This document shows positions 28,245 to 37,252 of a stretch of 64,000 nt of DNA, piece by piece. The position numbers and the translations under genes are program-made. The notes beneath the pieces were generated by a model. It did not search any database. It was not told the origin of the DNA and worked only from the letters and a program-made list of their open reading frames with translations. How positions within the stretch are numbered: position 1 is the first letter of the stretch; each line of letters starts with the position of its first letter. The DNA is from Malikia sp. (GTDB lineage Bacteria; Pseudomonadota; Gammaproteobacteria; Burkholderiales; Burkholderiaceae_C). The DNA is taken from the NCBI RefSeq assembly GCF_028687635.1, contig NZ_JAQTZS010000007.1:54143-118142 (forward strand), in the 5' to 3' direction.

Positions 28245-28549
28245 GCCTGACCCTCGGACATTTCCTTTCGCTCGGCGCGATCCTGTTCGCGCTGTCGGTG
28301 ACGGGCATCTACCTGAACCGCAAGAACCTGATCGTGCTGCTGATGGCGATCGAGCTGATGCTGCTGGCGGTGAACATGAACTTCGTCGCCTTCGCCCATT
28401 ACCTGGGCGACCTCAACGGCCAGCTGTTCGTGTTCTTCATCCTGACCGTTGCAGCCGCGGAGTCGGCGATCGGCCTGGCCATCCTGGTGCTGCTGTTCCG
28501 CAACAAGTCGTCCATCAACGTGGACGAGCTCAACTCGCTCAAGGGCTAA
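28241..28549 (+). CDS. nuoK: NADH-quinone oxidoreductase subunit K
   Basis: 102 residues, three membrane helices, related to MnhC/MrpC. The two buried glutamates of the proton path are in [13 protein letters not shown] and [15 protein letters not shown]. The length is standard. Confidence 0.97.
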   Translation: MSLTLGHFLSLGAILFALSVTGIYLNRKNLIVLLMAIELMLLAVNMNFVAFAHYLGDLNGQLFVFFILTVAAAESAIGLAILVLLFRNKSSINVDELNSLKG

Positions 28550-28579
28550 GGGCTCGAGGGTTCAACGCCAAGTCAAAAA

Positions 28580-30643
28580 ATGAGTACAAGCCTCTCTGCA
28601 AGCACCTTGCTGGCGGTGCCCCTGGCCCCGCTGGTCGGCTCCGCGCTGGCCGGCGTCCTCGGCACCCGGTTCGGCGGCAACCTGCTGGGCCGTCGTGCCG
28701 CCCACAGCCTGACCATCCTGGGCGTGTTCATCGCCTTCGTCATCTCGGCCCTGACCTTCCAGAGCGTCGTCTTCGAGGGCGCCCGCTTCAACCAGACCCT
28801 CTATGAGTGGATGGTGGTCGGCGGCATGAAGATGGAAATCGGCTTCATGATCGACGGTCTGACCGCGATGATGATGTGCGTCGTGACCTTCGTCTCGCTG
28901 ATGGTCCACCTCTACACCATCGGCTACATGCACGAGGACGAGGGCTACAACCGCTTCTTCTCCTACATCTCGCTGTTCACCTTCAGCATGCTGATGCTCG
29001 TCATGAGCAACAACCTGCTGCAGCTGTTCTTCGGCTGGGAAGCCGTCGGCCTGGTGTCCTACCTGCTGATCGGTTTCTGGTTCAACAAGCCGACCGCGAT
29101 CTTCGCCAACATGAAGGCCTTCCTGGTCAACCGTGTCGGCGACTTCGGCTTCATCCTCGGCATCGGCCTGCTGGCGGCCTACACCGGCTCGCTCAACTAC
29201 ACCGAGATCTTCGCCAAGGCGCCCGAGCTGGCCGCGATCGAGTTCCCCTGGTACATCATGGGACAGGACGCGATGCTGGTGACCGTGATCGGCATCTGCC
29301 TGTTCATCGGCGCGATGGGCAAGTCGGCGCAGTTCCCGCTGCATGTCTGGCTGCCGGACTCGATGGAAGGCCCGACCCCGATCTCGGCGCTGATCCACGC
29401 CGCCACCATGGTGACGGCCGGCATCTTCATGGTCTCGCGCATGTCGCCGATCTATGAGCTGTCGGACACCGCGCTGAACTTCATCCTAGTGATCGGCTCC
29501 ATCACCGCGCTGTTCATGGGCTTCCTGGGCATCATCCAGAACGACATCAAGCGCGTGATCGCCTACTCGACCCTGTCGCAGCTGGGCTACATGACGGTGG
29601 CGCTGGGCGCCTCGGCCTACTCGGTCGCCGTGTTCCACCTGATGACGCACGCCTTCTTCAAGGCGCTGCTGTTCCTCGGTGCCGGCTCGGTCATCATGGG
29701 CCTGCATCACAACCAGGACATCCGCTGGATGGGCAATGTACGCAAGTACATGCCGATCACCTGGATCACCTTCGTGCTCGGCACCCTGGCGCTGATCGGC
29801 ACCCCGTTCTTCTCGGGTTTCTACTCGAAGGACAGCATCATCGAGGCGGTGCATTTCAGCCACCTGCCGGCGGCCGGTTTCGCCCATTTCGCGGTGCTCG
29901 CGGGCGTGTTCGTGACCTCGTTCTACTCGTTCCGCCTCTACTTCCTGGTCTTCCACGGCCAGGAGCGCTACGACCAGAACCCCGATGCGCACCACGGCCA
30001 CCACGATGACCATCATGACGACCACGCGGCGCATGACGACCATGGCCACCATGGCGGCGGCAAGCCGCACGAGTCGCCCTGGGTCGTGACCCTGCCGCTG
30101 GTGCTGCTGGCGATCCCCTCGGTGCTGATCGGTTACTTCACGATCGAGCCCATGCTCTATGGCGACTTCCTGAAGGATGCCATCACGATCAACCTGCACG
30201 CCCACCCCGCGCTGGAAATGCTGGCCGAGGAATTCCACGGTCCGCTCGCGATGGCCGAGCACGCGCTGACCACGGCGCCGTTCTGGCTCGCCCTGGCCGG
30301 TGCCGTCTCGGCCTGGTACATGTACCTGATCAACCCGGCCGTGCCGGCCTTCTTCGCCCGCGCCCTGCGTCCGCTGATCGTGATCATGGAGAACAAGTAC
30401 TTCATGGACTGGATCAACGAGAACATCCTGGCCAAGGCGGCGCGCGGCCTGGGTCTGGGTCTCTGGAAGGGTGGCGACCGCGGCATCATCGAAGGCGCCG
30501 TCGTCAACCTGAGCTGGAAGCTCGTCGGCATGGTCTCTGGCCTGGTGCGTCGCTTCCAGACCGGCTATCTGTACACCTACGCGTTCTGGATGATCGCAGG
30601 CGTGCTGGCCTTCATGATTTATTTCGTGCAGCCCGCCAAATAA
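28580..30643 (+). CDS. nuoL: NADH-quinone oxidoreductase subunit L
   Basis: 687 residues, the distal antiporter-like proton-pumping subunit, with about 14-16 helices and a long lateral C-terminal helix. WEAVGLVSYLLIGFW carries the conserved Glu, and FPLHVWLPDSMEGPTPISAL the channel Lys/His region. A loop near residues 470-497 is almost pure His, Asp and Gly (for example HHGHHDDHHDDHAAHDDHG), unlike the E. coli protein. The gene has a weak ribosome site 30 nt after nuoK. Confidence 0.97.
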   Translation: MSTSLSASTLLAVPLAPLVGSALAGVLGTRFGGNLLGRRAAHSLTILGVFIAFVISALTFQSVVFEGARFNQTLYEWMVVGGMKMEIGFMIDGLTAMMMCVVTFVSLMVHLYTIGYMHEDEGYNRFFSYISLFTFSMLMLVMSNNLLQLFFGWEAVGLVSYLLIGFWFNKPTAIFANMKAFLVNRVGDFGFILGIGLLAAYTGSLNYTEIFAKAPELAAIEFPWYIMGQDAMLVTVIGICLFIGAMGKSAQFPLHVWLPDSMEGPTPISALIHAATMVTAGIFMVSRMSPIYELSDTALNFILVIGSITALFMGFLGIIQNDIKRVIAYSTLSQLGYMTVALGASAYSVAVFHLMTHAFFKALLFLGAGSVIMGLHHNQDIRWMGNVRKYMPITWITFVLGTLALIGTPFFSGFYSKDSIIEAVHFSHLPAAGFAHFAVLAGVFVTSFYSFRLYFLVFHGQERYDQNPDAHHGHHDDHHDDHAAHDDHGHHGGGKPHESPWVVTLPLVLLAIPSVLIGYFTIEPMLYGDFLKDAITINLHAHPALEMLAEEFHGPLAMAEHALTTAPFWLALAGAVSAWYMYLINPAVPAFFARALRPLIVIMENKYFMDWINENILAKAARGLGLGLWKGGDRGIIEGAVVNLSWKLVGMVSGLVRRFQTGYLYTYAFWMIAGVLAFMIYFVQPAK

Positions 30644-30656
30644 GGAGAAGAACAAG

Positions 30657-32135
30657 ATGGGTTTGTTGAGCTTTGCGATCTGGACGCCAGTCCTGTTTGG
30701 TGTCCTGCTGCTCGCCATGGGTGGCGACAAGCGTGAAGCGGGCGCGGTGCGCTGGCTTGCGCTGCTCGGTTCCGTCGCCGGCCTGGCCGTGACGGTGCCG
30801 CTCTACACCGGCTTCGAGGTCGGTTCCGCGGCGATGCAGTTCGCCGAGCGGGTCCTCTGGATTCCCGCCTTCAACGTGCATTACCACCTCGCCATCGACG
30901 GCATCTCGCTGTGGCTGGTGCTGCTGACCGCCTTCATCAACGTGATCGTGGTGCTGGCCGGCTGGGAAGTGATCCAGGAGCGCGTGAACCAGTACATGGG
31001 CGCCTTCCTGATCCTGTCGGGTCTGATGATCGGCGTCTTCGCCGCTCAGGACGCGATGCTGTTCTACGTCTTCTTCGAAGCCACGCTGATCCCGATGTAC
31101 CTGATCATCGGCGTCTGGGGCGGCCCGAACAAGATCTATGCCGCGTTCAAGTTCTTCCTCTACACCCTGCTCGGCTCGCTGCTGATGCTGGTGGCGCTGA
31201 TCTACCTGTTCAACGTCTCGGGTGGCAGCTTCGACCTGCAGACCTGGTACCAGCTGCCGCTGGCCGCCAAGCCGCAGACCCTGCTGTTCTTCGCCTTCTT
31301 CGCGGCCTTCGCCGTCAAGATCCCGATGTGGCCTGTCCACACCTGGCTGCCCGACGTCCACGTCGAGGCGCCGACCGGGGGCTCCGCCGTGCTGGCCGCC
31401 ATCATGCTCAAGCTGGGCGCCTACGGCTTCCTGCGCTTCTCGCTGCCGATCACGCCCGACGCCGCCCACGAGTGGTCCGGTCTGATGGTGGGCCTGTCGC
31501 TGGTCGCCGTGGTCTATGTCGGCCTGGTCGCGATGGTGCAGCAGGACATGAAGAAGCTGGTGGCCTATTCGTCGGTCGCGCACATGGGCTTTGTCTCGCT
31601 GGGCTTCTTCCTGTTCAACGATCTGGGCGTCTCGGGCGCCATCGTGCAGATGATCGCGCACGGCTTCGTCTCGGCCGCGATGTTCCTGGGCATCGGCGTG
31701 CTGTATGACCGTGTCCACTCGCGCGAGATCGCTTCCTACGGCGGCGTGGTCAACACCATGCCCAAGTTCGCCGCCTTCGCGCTGCTGTTCACGATGGCCA
31801 ACTGCGGCCTGCCGGGCACCGCCGGTTTCGTTGGCGAGTGGATGGTGATCCTGGGCGCCGTCAAGGCCAACTTCTGGGTCGGCACGATTGCCGCCAGCGC
31901 GCTGATCTTCGGCGCCGGCTATTCGCTCTGGATGTTCAAGCGCGTCTACCTGGGTCCGGTCGCCAATGACGACGTCAAGGCGTTGCATGACATCAACGGC
32001 CGCGAATTCCTGGTCATGGCCCTGCTGGCTGTGATGGTGCTCTACATGGGTATTCATCCCAAGCCCTTCACCGACGTGATGGACGCTTCGGTCGCCGAGC
32101 TGCTCAAGCATGTCGCCGTCTCCAAGCTGCCCTGA
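30657..32135 (+). CDS. nuoM: NADH-quinone oxidoreductase subunit M
   Basis: 492 residues, 14 helices, second antiporter-like subunit. FFEATLIPMYLIIGVWGG contains the conserved Glu of helix 5, and KIPMWPVHTWLPDVHVEAPTG the helix 7-8 Lys/His region. AAGGAG precedes the ATG by 8 nt. Confidence 0.97.
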   Translation: MGLLSFAIWTPVLFGVLLLAMGGDKREAGAVRWLALLGSVAGLAVTVPLYTGFEVGSAAMQFAERVLWIPAFNVHYHLAIDGISLWLVLLTAFINVIVVLAGWEVIQERVNQYMGAFLILSGLMIGVFAAQDAMLFYVFFEATLIPMYLIIGVWGGPNKIYAAFKFFLYTLLGSLLMLVALIYLFNVSGGSFDLQTWYQLPLAAKPQTLLFFAFFAAFAVKIPMWPVHTWLPDVHVEAPTGGSAVLAAIMLKLGAYGFLRFSLPITPDAAHEWSGLMVGLSLVAVVYVGLVAMVQQDMKKLVAYSSVAHMGFVSLGFFLFNDLGVSGAIVQMIAHGFVSAAMFLGIGVLYDRVHSREIASYGGVVNTMPKFAAFALLFTMANCGLPGTAGFVGEWMVILGAVKANFWVGTIAASALIFGAGYSLWMFKRVYLGPVANDDVKALHDINGREFLVMALLAVMVLYMGIHPKPFTDVMDASVAELLKHVAVSKLP

Positions 32136-32171
32136 GGCCCGACCCTCTCAACGTATCGAAAGAGCACCACA

Positions 32172-33656
32172 ATGATAGAGAGTACCCACTGGGCGGCGGT
32201 TGCGCCGGAGCTGCTGCTCCTGAGCATGACCGGCCTGATCGCCCTGTTCGATCTGGCGGTCAAGACCCCGCTGCGCGGCGCGACCTACCGTCTGTCGATG
32301 CTGACGCTGGTGGTGGTGGCGGCCCTGCATTTCGTGCAGGCCGGCGCCGCCGAGACCGTCTACGCCTTCAACGACATGATCGTGGTCGACGCCATGTCGT
32401 CCCTGCTCAAGGGCTTCGCCACCCTGGCCGTGATGGTGACGCTGGTCTACAGCCGTCCCTACGCCGGCGCGCGCGACATGCTGCGCGGCGGCGAGCTGTT
32501 CACGCTGTCGCTGTACGCGCTGCTGGGCATGTTCGTGATGATCTCGGGCCATCATTTCCTGACGCTCTATCTGGGTCTGGAACTGCTGACGCTGCCGGGC
32601 TACGCCCTGGTCGCGCTGCGCCGCGACGAGCTGCGCTCGACCGAAGCCGCCATGAAGTATTTCGTGCTCGGCTCGCTGGCCAGCGGCTTCCTGCTCTACG
32701 GCCTGTCGCTGGTCTACGGCGCCACGGGTTCGCTCGACCTCGCCGGCGTGCAGCAGGCCATCTCCACCGGCTTGCTGGACAAGAACGTGCTGATGCTGGG
32801 CCTGGTCTTCGTCGTCGCCGGTCTGGCCTTCAAGCTCGGCGCCGTGCCCTTCCACATGTGGGTGCCCGACGTCTACCACGGCGCTCCCACCGCGATCACC
32901 CTGATGATCGGTGGCGCGCCCAAGCTGGCGGCGTTCGCGATCGTGATGCGCCTGCTGGTCGAGGGCATGCTGCCCCTGGTCTGGCATTGGCAGCAGATGC
33001 TGATGGTGCTGGCCGTGGCCTCGCTGCTGGTCGGCAACCTGGCCGCCGTCGCGCAAACCAACCTCAAGCGCATGCTGGCCTTCTCGACCATCGCGCAGAT
33101 GGGCTTCGTGCTGCTGGCCTTCGCGTCCGGCGTCGTGGGCCAGGACGGCAACAACATGAACGCCGCCTACAGCTCGGCCATGTTCTACGTCATCACCTAT
33201 GTGCTGACCACGCTGGCCGCCTTCGGCGTGATCCTGCTGCTGGCGCGCGAGGGCTTCGAGTCCGAGGAACTCTCGGACCTGGCCGGCCTGAACCAGCGCA
33301 GCCCGCTGTATGCCGGCATCATGACGGTCTGCATGTTCTCGCTGGCAGGCGTCCCGCCGCTGGTCGGCTTCATGTCCAAGTTCTCGGTGCTGCAGTCCCT
33401 GCTCAACGCGGGTGGCGGTGTCTACCTCGGCCTGACCGTGTTCGCGGTGATGATGTCGCTGATAGGCGCCTTCTACTACCTGCGCGTGGTCAAGGTCATG
33501 TACTTCGACGTACCGACGCAAACGGCGGCGATCGACGCGCCCTCCGACGTGCGCCTCGTGCTCACGCTCAACGGCGCGCTGGTGCTGGGCCTGGGCCTGA
33601 TGCCGGGCGGCCTGATGACGCTGTGCGACCAGGCCATCCTGGCGCTGTGGCACTGA
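32172..33656 (+). CDS. nuoN: NADH-quinone oxidoreductase subunit N
   Basis: 494 residues, 14 helices, third antiporter-like subunit next to NuoK. YLGLELLTLPGYALVALRRD holds the helix 5 glutamate, and FKLGAVPFHMWVPDVYHGAPT the helix 7-8 residues. Last core gene of the complex I operon. Confidence 0.97.
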   Translation: MIESTHWAAVAPELLLLSMTGLIALFDLAVKTPLRGATYRLSMLTLVVVAALHFVQAGAAETVYAFNDMIVVDAMSSLLKGFATLAVMVTLVYSRPYAGARDMLRGGELFTLSLYALLGMFVMISGHHFLTLYLGLELLTLPGYALVALRRDELRSTEAAMKYFVLGSLASGFLLYGLSLVYGATGSLDLAGVQQAISTGLLDKNVLMLGLVFVVAGLAFKLGAVPFHMWVPDVYHGAPTAITLMIGGAPKLAAFAIVMRLLVEGMLPLVWHWQQMLMVLAVASLLVGNLAAVAQTNLKRMLAFSTIAQMGFVLLAFASGVVGQDGNNMNAAYSSAMFYVITYVLTTLAAFGVILLLAREGFESEELSDLAGLNQRSPLYAGIMTVCMFSLAGVPPLVGFMSKFSVLQSLLNAGGGVYLGLTVFAVMMSLIGAFYYLRVVKVMYFDVPTQTAAIDAPSDVRLVLTLNGALVLGLGLMPGGLMTLCDQAILALWH

Positions 33657-33669
33657 CGGGCGTCAGGGC

Positions 33670-33969
33670 ATGAACCAGACGGCCTCGGTCTGGCTGGTGC
33701 TGGTGGCTGCCTTGGCAGCCGCCAACCTGCCTTTTCTGAGCGAGCGCTTCCTGGGTCTGTTGCGCCTGCGCTGCGCCACCAAGGGCCTCGCGCTGCGTCT
33801 GCTGGAGCTGTTGCTGCTCTACCTGCTGGTTGGCGGCCTGGGCCTGGCCTTGGAGCAGGGTCTGGGTCAGATCTATCCCCAGGGCTGGGAGTTCTATGCC
33901 ATCACGGCCACCCTGTTCCTGACGTTGGCCTTCCCGGGCTTCGTCTGGCGCTACCTGGTGCGCCATTGA
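33670..33969 (+). CDS. Small membrane protein, DUF2818 family
   Basis: 99 residues, about three hydrophobic helices. The sequence (NLPFLSERFLGLLR at the start, WEFYAITATLFLTLAFPGF near the end) fits DUF2818, which commonly follows nuoN in Burkholderiales. It begins 13 nt after nuoN and ends before a hairpin terminator, so it is the last gene of the operon. A complex I assembly or accessory role is inferred from this position only. Confidence 0.8.
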   Translation: MNQTASVWLVLVAALAAANLPFLSERFLGLLRLRCATKGLALRLLELLLLYLLVGGLGLALEQGLGQIYPQGWEFYAITATLFLTLAFPGFVWRYLVRH

Positions 33970-34002
33970 CGGGCCTTGTCCCTCCAAGCCTTTCCCACAC
34001 GC

Positions 34003-34024
34003 AGCCCCTTCACGGGGCTTTGTC
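34003..34024 (+). terminator. Terminator of the complex I operon
   Basis: AGCCCC (34003-34008) pairs with GGGGCT (34014-34019) and is followed by a short T-rich run. It lies 34 nt after the DUF2818 stop. Confidence 0.65.
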
Positions 34025-34052
34025 GTTTCCGACGCCATATTCCTGAACCGCC

Positions 34053-34661
34053 ATGAATCATCCCCTGCTGCCCGAACTGCAACCGGCCCATCTGCGCGAA
34101 GAACGGATCGACAGCGCCACCGTCTACCAGGGCCATTTCCTGCATGTCATGCGCGACAGCGTGCAACTGCCCGACGGCCGCCAGGCGGTGCGCGAGTACA
34201 TCAGGCACCCGGGCGCGGTGATGGTCATCCCGATGCTCGACGACGGCCGGGTCGTGGTCGAGCGCCAGTATCGCTACCCGCTGCAGCGCGCGCTGATCGA
34301 GTTTCCCGCTGGCAAGCTCGACCCCGGCGAGGCGCCCCTGGTCTGCGCCCAGCGCGAACTGCGCGAGGAGACCGGCTATGTCGCGCGCGAGTGGGCGAGG
34401 GCCGGGGTGCTGCACCCCGTGCTGGCCTACGCCGATGAATTCATCGAAATCTGGTTTGCGCGCGGCCTGAGCCTGGGGGAGCGCGCGCTCGATCAAGGCG
34501 AGTTCCTCGATGTGCTCGCGGCCACGCCCGAGGAACTGCTGGTGGCCTGCCGCGACGGCGTGGTCACCGACAGCAAGACGCTGACCGGACTGCTCTGGCT
34601 GCAGAACGTGCTGTCCGGCGCCTGGTCGCTGGACTGGCAGCCCGTGATCGAGCATCCTTGA
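34053..34661 (+). CDS. nudF: ADP-ribose pyrophosphatase-like Nudix hydrolase
   Basis: 202 residues. A canonical Nudix box is present: GKLDPGE-x7-RELREETGY. PRY-like YRYPLQRALIEFPAGKLD before it is typical of the ADP-ribose/nucleotide-sugar pyrophosphatase (NudF) group. It should hydrolyse ADP-ribose to AMP and ribose-5-phosphate. It is followed directly by another Nudix gene. Confidence 0.85.
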   Translation: MNHPLLPELQPAHLREERIDSATVYQGHFLHVMRDSVQLPDGRQAVREYIRHPGAVMVIPMLDDGRVVVERQYRYPLQRALIEFPAGKLDPGEAPLVCAQRELREETGYVAREWARAGVLHPVLAYADEFIEIWFARGLSLGERALDQGEFLDVLAATPEELLVACRDGVVTDSKTLTGLLWLQNVLSGAWSLDWQPVIEHP

Positions 34662-34687
34662 GTGCTTCGTCCCCGTCACCTCCCGCC

Positions 34688-35350
34688 ATGCTCGACCCCA
34701 GGACCGCTCCGCTGATCGGCACCGACCGACATCTGCCCCCCGTGCCGCCGCAGCGCCTCAGCGGCCCCGCGCTGCGCCAACGCTTTGCCTCGAACCCGGC
34801 CTGGCAGCCCGAGCTCGCGCGCGATTCACGCAACTTCGTGGATCGACCCGTGCGCCACGCGGCGGTGCTGGTGCCGATCGTGTTGCGCGATGCGCCTACC
34901 GTGCTGCTGACGCGGCGTACCGACCAGCTGTCCAGCCATTCAGGGCAGGTGGCCTTTCCCGGCGGCAAGGTCGACGACGATGACGACGACGCGGTCGCCG
35001 CCGCGCTGCGCGAGGCCGAGGAGGAGGTCGGTCTTGAGCCGCGCTGGGTCGAGGTGATCGGCGCCTTGCCCGACTACTTGACGGGTAGCGCCTACCGCAT
35101 CACGCCCGTCGTCGGCCTGGTGCATCCGGCGGCGGCATTCAGGCTCAACCCGCATGAGGTGGCCGACCTGTTCGAGGTGCCGCTGACCTTCCTGATGGAT
35201 CCCGCCCATCACCAGCGCCATGTGGCGCACTGGCAGGGGCAGCGGCATGAATGGTTCGCCATGCCCTACGACGATGCGGGCACCGAGCGCTTCATCTGGG
35301 GGGCGACGGCGGCGCTGCTGCGCAATCTGTACCGGTTTCTGTCGGCCTGA
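34688..35350 (+). CDS. CoA pyrophosphatase-like Nudix hydrolase
   Basis: 220 residues. The UPF0035/CoA-diphosphatase motif LLTRRTDQLSSHSGQVAFPGG precedes the Nudix box GGKVD-x10-ALREAEEEVGL, where Asp replaces the first Glu, as is usual in the NudL/NUDT7 group. It likely splits CoA to 3',5'-ADP and phosphopantetheine. Start is uncertain: the ATG at 34688 gives a normal N-terminus, but a TTG at 34658 overlapping the previous stop is also possible. Neither has a good ribosome site. Confidence 0.8.
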   Translation: MLDPRTAPLIGTDRHLPPVPPQRLSGPALRQRFASNPAWQPELARDSRNFVDRPVRHAAVLVPIVLRDAPTVLLTRRTDQLSSHSGQVAFPGGKVDDDDDDAVAAALREAEEEVGLEPRWVEVIGALPDYLTGSAYRITPVVGLVHPAAAFRLNPHEVADLFEVPLTFLMDPAHHQRHVAHWQGQRHEWFAMPYDDAGTERFIWGATAALLRNLYRFLSA

Positions 35351-35391
35351 GGCCGGCTGCGCGCGGGTGCCGGCGCCGGTATCATCGCGGC

Positions 35392-36336
35392 ATGAGTTTC
35401 TTCGCCATCTTTCTTGCCCTGTTGCTCGAACAGGCCCGGCCGCTGGGCCGGGATAACCCGGTTCATCGCGCGGCGACGGCCTGGCGGCGCTGGGTCAGGC
35501 GCAGTCTGGACGCCGGCCAGACTCCGCACGGCTGGATGGCCTGGAGCGCGGCCGCGCTGGTGCCGGCCTTGCTCGCCGCGCTGGTCCACTGGCTGCTGTT
35601 GCCCTTCAGCGACCTGCTGGTGTTCGCCTGGACCGTGGGCGTGCTCTACCTGACCCTGGGGTTCAGGCAGTTCAGCCACCATTTCACCGCGATCCGCGAC
35701 GCGCTCGAAGCCGGCGACGAGGCCGCCGCGCGCGCCGAACTGGCCGAGTGGCAGCAGGTCGAGGTCGGCGAGTTGCCACGCCAGGAGCTGCTGCGCCATG
35801 TGATCGAGTATTCGACGCTGGCGGCGCACCGCCATGTCTTTGGCGTGCTGCTGGCTTATTCCGTGCTGGCTGCCCTGGGCCTGGGTCCTGCCGGCGCCGT
35901 GCTCTACCGCATGGCCGAGTCGCTGGCGCGCCGCTGGCGGCCCAGGCTGGAGGACGCTCCCAGCAGCGCCGCGCAGCAGGCCGCCGCGCAGGCCTGGCTC
36001 TGGATCGACCATGTACCGGCGCGCGCGACCGCGCTGGCCTTCGCGGTGGTCGGCAATTTCGAGGAATCGATCGCCGCCTGGCGCTCGGACGCGACGCGCC
36101 AGGCCAAACCCAATGACGGCATCGTGCTGGCCGCCACCGCTGGCGCGATCAATGTCAGGCTGGGCGGGCTGGGACTGGGTCCGGCCGAGCCGGGCGCGCC
36201 CGGGACAGCCGGCGGCTGGGCCGAGGGCCGGGAACCGCAGAACGCGCATCTGACCAGTCTGGTCGGCCTGGTCTGGCGCTCGGTCGTGCTCTGGCTGCTG
36301 CTGCTGTTGCTGACCATGCTCGCGCGCAGCGTCTGA
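35392..36336 (+). CDS. CobD/CbiB-family (AmpE-like) inner-membrane protein
   Basis: 314 residues with four to five hydrophobic segments. The N-terminus MSFFAIFLALLLEQARPLGR and the central HRHVFGVLLAYSVLAALGLGPAGAVLYRMAE match the CobD/CbiB fold shared with AmpE. NFEESIAAWRSDA and a C-terminal anchor follow. There are no cobalamin genes nearby, so a vitamin B12 role is doubtful; these paralogues are widespread and uncharacterised. A TATCAT ends 6 nt before the ATG and no ribosome site is visible. Confidence 0.7.
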   Translation: MSFFAIFLALLLEQARPLGRDNPVHRAATAWRRWVRRSLDAGQTPHGWMAWSAAALVPALLAALVHWLLLPFSDLLVFAWTVGVLYLTLGFRQFSHHFTAIRDALEAGDEAAARAELAEWQQVEVGELPRQELLRHVIEYSTLAAHRHVFGVLLAYSVLAALGLGPAGAVLYRMAESLARRWRPRLEDAPSSAAQQAAAQAWLWIDHVPARATALAFAVVGNFEESIAAWRSDATRQAKPNDGIVLAATAGAINVRLGGLGLGPAEPGAPGTAGGWAEGREPQNAHLTSLVGLVWRSVVLWLLLLLLTMLARSV

Positions 36337-36346
36337 GCGGTTTGCC

Positions 36347-37252
36347 TCAATAGCGCGGCTGCGACAGCTCGGCGAACAGTTCGCCGTAGAGGCGGTAGCG
36401 GTTCTCGTCGATGCCGCCTTCCACGCCGACGGCGTCGCGCACCGCGCAGCCCGGTTCATGCAGGTGGCTGCAGTTGTAGAAACGGCAGTGGCCCAGTCTG
36501 GCCTTGAAATCGGGCATCAGGTGGGCCAGCTGCGTCGGCCCGATGTGGTGCAGGCCGAATTCCTGGAAGCCGGGCGAGTCGATCAGCGCCGTGCTCCTGG
36601 CCGCGTCGACCCAGTACCAGGTCGTGCTGGTGGTCGTGTGCTTGCCGCTGTTGAGCGCGCGCGAGATCTCGTTGGTCTGGGCCCGAGCCGCCGGCACCAG
36701 ACGGTTGATCAGCGTGCTCTTGCCCGCGCCCGAGGGACCCAGCACCAGCGTGGTCTTGCCCTGCAGCCTGCGTTCGAGTTCGTCGACACCGGTCTCCGCG
36801 CCGGCTTGCAGCGACAGCGGCAGCACCGCCTCGCCCATGGCGCGATAGGGCGCCAGCCGCTGCCAGGCGCGTTCGAACAGCGCGCCGAGGTCGCTCTTGT
36901 TGAGCACGACCAGCACCGGTATCGACTGGGCGTGGGCCGCGATCAGCGCGCGCGTGAGCTGGCTCTCGGAAAACTCGGGCTCGGCGGCCAGCAGCACCAG
37001 CACCAGATCGAGGTTGGCCGCGAAGGACTTGGTGCGGATCTCGTCCTGGCGGTAGAGCAGGTTGCGCCGCTCCTGCAGCTTCTCGATCGTGCCCTCGTCG
37101 GCGCTGGCCTGCCACCAGACGCGGTCGCCGACCACGGCCTGGCTTTTCTTGCCGCGCGGGTGGCAGATCAGGCGCGAGCCGTCCTCGATCTCGACCAGAC
37201 AGTGGCGTCCGTAGGCGGCGACGACCAGGCCGGAGCGTGAGGAATTGTTCAT
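36347..37252 (-). CDS. rsgA: Ribosome small subunit-dependent GTPase RsgA (YjeQ)
   Basis: 301 residues. An N-terminal OB fold is followed by a circularly permuted GTPase with G4 NKSD (118-121) before G1 GPSGAGKST (172-180) and G3 DSPGF. The C-terminal zinc knuckle is HCRFYNCSHLHEPGC. It helps mature the 30S subunit. Its ATG overlaps the stop of the upstream M48 protease gene by 4 nt. Confidence 0.96.
   Translation of the reverse strand: MNNSSRSGLVVAAYGRHCLVEIEDGSRLICHPRGKKSQAVVGDRVWWQASADEGTIEKLQERRNLLYRQDEIRTKSFAANLDLVLVLLAAEPEFSESQLTRALIAAHAQSIPVLVVLNKSDLGALFERAWQRLAPYRAMGEAVLPLSLQAGAETGVDELERRLQGKTTLVLGPSGAGKSTLINRLVPAARAQTNEISRALNSGKHTTTSTTWYWVDAARSTALIDSPGFQEFGLHHIGPTQLAHLMPDFKARLGHCRFYNCSHLHEPGCAVRDAVGVEGGIDENRYRLYGELFAELSQPRY

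Noticed and set aside
30001..30075. His/Asp-codon repeats inside nuoL as a DNA repeat or recombination site
   Set aside because: The repetition is at the amino acid level and the frame is intact; no repeat copy occurs elsewhere in the window.
34658..34690. TTG start for the CoA pyrophosphatase-like gene overlapping the previous stop
   Set aside because: No ribosome site and it adds ten Ser/Pro residues; the ATG at 34688 gives a better N-terminus, though the choice is not certain.
35392..36336. CobD/CbiB-like gene as evidence of a cobalamin cluster
   Set aside because: No other cobalamin genes are nearby and this paralogue group is common without them.
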